Assembly (NCBI GenBank): GCA_023402915.1
Contig: JAEYFO010000132.1
Coordinates: forward strand, 1 to 7,338
Direction of reading: 5' to 3'
Source of the DNA: Bacillota bacterium
GTDB lineage: Bacteria; Bacillota; Clostridia; Christensenellales; CALWSW01
Length of the DNA: 7,338 nt
The position numbers and the translations under genes are program-made. Below, piece after piece: positions 5,498 to 7,338 of this stretch (position 1 is the first letter of the stretch; each line of letters starts with the position of its first letter). The notes beneath the pieces were generated by a model. It was given only the letters and a program-made list of their open reading frames with translations. It searched no databases and was not told where the DNA came from.

Positions 5498-6388
5498 TCA
5501 GCGCGCCTCCTTCCGGGGCCTGTGGCCTTTTTTGCGCAGCGTGGGCAAAAACAGCGCCGCCGCCACCAAAATGGCCGTGATGAGCTTGAGATCGCCTGCG
5601 CTGACGATCTGCCACTGCATGACCAGTGCGATGATCATTCGATAGATCACGGAGCCGAGCACCACGGCGATAAGGTTTTGAAGAAGCGTCCTGCGGCCGA
5701 AGATCACTTCGCCGATGATGACGGACGCAAGGCCGATGACGATGGCGCCCGTGCCCATGCCCACGTCGGCATAGCCCTGCTGCTGGGCGATGAGCGCGCC
5801 GCCCAGGCCGACCATGGCGTTCGAGAGCACCAGCGCGAGGGTGATCGTGCCGTTCGTGTTGACGCCGAGGGCGCGGATCATGCGGGGATTTCCGCCCGTG
5901 GCGCGCACGGCAAGCCCCCTTTCGGTTTTCAAAAACAGCCAGAGCAGCCCGCCCACCAGCGCGGCGGCCAGCAGGCCGATGAGCGCTTCGCTCGTCTGCG
6001 CGGAAAGCCCCAGCGGCTTTGCAACGGCCTTGAAGATCGTGGGCTTGTTCAAAAGGGCGACGTTCGAACGCCCCATGATGCGCAGATTGATCGAATACAG
6101 GGCGATCTGCGTCAAAATACCGCTGAGGATGGCGGGGATGCGCATTTTTGTTGCAAACAGCGCCGTCAGCGCCCCGGCCGCCGCACCCGAAAGCGCCGCC
6201 GCCAGCGCGCACAGCAGCGGATCCCAGCCCGCCAGCGCCAGCATGGCGGACACCGCGCCGCCGAGGGCCACGCTGCCGTCCACGGACAGATCGGCGAAAT
6301 CCAAAATGCGATAGGTAACAAAAACGCCGAAGGTCACCATGGCCCAAAGCAGGCCCTGACCGACGGCGCTATACAATACGGATGCCAT
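5498..6388 (-). CDS. ABC transporter permease, COG4120 type
   Basis: Integral membrane protein of 296 aa with about eight to nine hydrophobic segments (roughly 8-26, 40-53, 57-79, 85-104, 135-153, 181-202, 211-229, 235-255, 264-282) and a basic C-terminal tail (KKGHRPRKEAR). The N-terminal DLSVDGSVALGGAVSA (33-48) and the loop GLAVRATGGNPRMIRALG (158-175), probably the contact with the ATPase, fit the COG4120 branch of the BPD_transp_2 superfamily. The frame is open to 6508, but the start at 6388 is preferred: GGTGGAG lies 7 nt upstream, the extension is polar, Arg-rich and unlike the family, and it overlaps the promoter. It forms an operon with the ATPase. Known relatives import tryptophan or tyrosine in streptococci; others are uncharacterised, so the substrate is unknown here. 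Only one permease gene is present, as usual for this family (likely a homodimer). Confidence 0.9.
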   Translation of the reverse strand: MASVLYSAVGQGLLWAMVTFGVFVTYRILDFADLSVDGSVALGGAVSAMLALAGWDPLLCALAAALSGAAAGALTALFATKMRIPAILSGILTQIALYSINLRIMGRSNVALLNKPTIFKAVAKPLGLSAQTSEALIGLLAAALVGGLLWLFLKTERGLAVRATGGNPRMIRALGVNTNGTITLALVLSNAMVGLGGALIAQQQGYADVGMGTGAIVIGLASVIIGEVIFGRRTLLQNLIAVVLGSVIYRMIIALVMQWQIVSAGDLKLITAILVAAALFLPTLRKKGHRPRKEAR

Positions 6389-6450
6389 AATAAAACTCCA
6401 CCTCTGCTCATCTCTTTTGCCGATCCTTTTTCCGGTTTCCGGCGGGCTCC

Positions 6451-6468
6451 GCATCCTTCTACGGACGC
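6451..6468 (-). promoter_or_regulatory. 5'-end hairpin of the permease-ATPase mRNA
   Basis: Minus-strand GCGTCC-GTAGAA-GGATGC gives a 6-bp stem with one G-U pair that exists only in minus-strand RNA. It lies a few bases after the predicted transcription start (about 6473), a placement comparable to the hairpin at the start of the lipoprotein message. Confidence 0.4.
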
Positions 6469-6471
6469 GCG

Positions 6472-6508
6472 ATAGTATTACTATAATCCAACTTCCGCTT
6501 CGGCGCAA
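6472..6508 (-). promoter_or_regulatory. Promoter of the permease-ATPase operon, with a dyad over the -10
   Basis: On the minus strand TTGCGC (6508-6503), a 17-bp spacer and TATAGT (6485-6480). The perfect inverted repeat atagt-att-actat (6472-6484) covers the -10 box and the start region, as an operator would. The predicted leader is about 85 nt. Confidence 0.65.
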
Positions 6509-6528
6509 GCACTCCGGGGCGATTCTGC

Positions 6529-6557
6529 TGCAAAAGTTTGAAAGATTGTGGTATACT
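6529..6557 (+). promoter_or_regulatory. Promoter of the ABC-F gene (extended -10)
   Basis: TATACT at 6552-6557 is preceded by TGG, giving an extended -10, which makes the weak -35 (TGCAAA, 6529-6534, 17-bp spacer) acceptable. The predicted start is about 6564, with a leader of about 100 nt. Only 20 bp separate this -35 from the -35 of the divergent permease promoter. Confidence 0.6.
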
Positions 6558-6562
6558 GGAAA

Positions 6563-6622
6563 CGCCTGCGGGCGAGCCGCCTCTGTTTTGCGCTGTGCTT
6601 TCGGCGCTTTTCGGCTGTTTTT
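6563..6622 (+). promoter_or_regulatory. Possible attenuator hairpins in the ABC-F leader
   Basis: CGCC (6563-6566) can pair with GGCG (6571-6574), and the same GGCG can instead pair with CGCC (6578-6581). Overlapping AGCCG (6575-6579) can pair with CGGCT (6612-6616), which is followed by GTTTTT, or GCCG with CGGC (6602-6605). These pairings exclude each other, as in an attenuator, and several ABC-F genes are known to be regulated this way. The stems are short and no leader peptide with a ribosome binding site was found. Confidence 0.3.
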
Positions 6623-6663
6623 CCATTTGATTTTTGAAAACGATTCGGGAGATTCTTTTCGCC

Positions 6664-7338
6664 ATGGTATTATTGACTGTCAGCGGACTTGGGAAGTCCT
6701 TCGGTGCAGAGACGCTTTTTGAAGGGCTCAGTTTCGACGTTTCCGAAGGGGACCGCATCGGCCTCATCGGCGTGAACGGCTCGGGAAAAACCACGCTCTT
6801 TCGCCTGCTGACGGGCGAAATGCAGCCGGACGGCGGAGAGATCCACTTTTCCAAGATCACCCGTTTGGGCTACGTGCAGCAGCACGTCGTCAACGGCAGC
6901 ACCCGCAGCGCCTACGACGAAGTGCTCGAGGTGTTCCGCCCGCTCATGGACGCGGAAGAGGAGCTTTCCGCCCTCCCCGCCGCCATCGACGCGGCAAAAA
7001 ACGACCCGGCGCGGCTCGATTCGCTCGTGCGGCGGCAGCACGCCCTGAGCGAGCAGTTCGAACGGGACGGCGGATACACCTACCGCAGTCAGGCCCGCTC
7101 GGCGCTGCTGGGGCTGGGCTTTACGGAAGAGATGCTCGGCCAATGCGTCGATTCGCTCTCCGGCGGCGAAAAGGCAAAAGTCCTGCTGGCGCGGATGCTG
7201 CTTTCGGGCGCGAACCTTCTTCTTCTGGACGAACCGACGAACCATCTGGACATCGAAAGCGTCGAATGGCTGGAGGAATACCTGCGCGCCTACCGCGGGG
7301 CGCTCATCGTCGTGTCGCACGACCGCTATTTTCTCGAC
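6664..7338 (+). CDS. ABC-F family ATPase (partial, 3' end off window)
   Basis: Cytoplasmic, ribosome-acting ATP-binding protein without membrane domains; 225 residues of the first ABC domain are visible, out of a family length of about 500-650. Motifs: Walker A GVNGSGKTT (36-44), Q-loop Q72, signature LSGGEKAK (165-172), Walker B with the ABC-F hallmark LLLLDEPTNHLD (185-196), H219 in VSHDRYFLD. The charged segment at about 95-135 is the arm subdomain that ABC-F proteins insert in domain 1. The ATG at 6664 is preceded by GGGAGA (6647-6652), a rather distant Shine-Dalgarno. It has its own promoter, divergent from the permease operon. The linker that separates EttA, Uup, YdiF and antibiotic-resistance subfamilies lies outside the window, so the subtype cannot be assigned; the N-terminus resembles YdiF-like proteins. 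Confidence 0.93.
   Translation, partial: MVLLTVSGLGKSFGAETLFEGLSFDVSEGDRIGLIGVNGSGKTTLFRLLTGEMQPDGGEIHFSKITRLGYVQQHVVNGSTRSAYDEVLEVFRPLMDAEEELSALPAAIDAAKNDPARLDSLVRRQHALSEQFERDGGYTYRSQARSALLGLGFTEEMLGQCVDSLSGGEKAKVLLARMLLSGANLLLLDEPTNHLDIESVEWLEEYLRAYRGALIVVSHDRYFLD

Noticed and set aside
5252..6475. 407-codon plus-strand frame opposite permease and ATPase, and a 290-codon minus frame at 5475-6347
   Set aside because: Both are His/Arg/Gln-rich shadow translations; the permease frame is hydrophobic with family motifs and is coupled to the ATPase.
6389..6508. N-terminal extension of the permease by 40 codons
   Set aside because: The added residues are polar and Arg-rich, overlap the predicted promoter, and a good ribosome binding site lies just before 6388.
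6459..7320. Minus-strand frames of 133 and 216 codons opposite the ABC-F gene, and a 101-codon plus frame at 6417-6722
   Set aside because: The ABC-F frame has all motifs of its first domain; these are shadows or run across promoters without ribosome binding sites.

Overview
The window looks like chromosome from a GC-rich, low-complexity Gram-positive anaerobe of the Bacillota (Clostridia-type, possibly a gut lineage). Support for this: strong AGGAGG-type ribosome binding sites, AT-rich spacers with sigma-A-type promoters in otherwise GC-rich DNA (mid-to-high 50s % by eye), a lipoprotein with an Ala/Pro/Glu linker after its anchor cysteine, and gene families common in that phylum. Species and genus cannot be read from the sequence.

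Layout from right to left, in the direction of transcription of the minus strand. A promoter near 6480-6508 drives a two-gene operon: a COG4120-type ABC permease (5498-6388) and a COG1101-type ABC ATPase (4702-5496), with one base between stop and start. After 133 bp with its own promoter comes a BMP/PnrA-family substrate-binding lipoprotein (3423-4568), closed by a clear intrinsic terminator (3365-3394). An AT-rich spacer of about 480 bp follows, holding a good promoter and a predicted leader of about 250 nt. Then comes a glycerol dehydrogenase, gldA (1830-2942), with its own terminator (1751-1790). A further promoter with a perfect TATAAT drives a two-domain ABC ATPase of the nucleoside/BMP type (1-1439), which runs off the left edge. 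On the plus strand at the right edge, divergent from the permease operon, starts an ABC-F ATPase (6664 to the edge).

How the parts work together. The lipoprotein and the two-domain ATPase are the usual halves of one BMP-type nucleoside-like importer, whose permeases would be expected beyond position 1. Here they are split by a separately promoted and terminated gldA. The COG4120/COG1101 pair normally comes with a PF04392-type binding protein, and none is present in the window; its nearest binding protein is the BMP lipoprotein. Which transporter the lipoprotein serves is the main open question.

No tRNA, rRNA, CRISPR array, insertion sequence, phage gene or recognisable riboswitch was seen. 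Each gene belongs to a known family. The less ordinary content is in the gene arrangement, the long gldA leader, alternative hairpins in the ABC-F leader, and palindromes over promoters.
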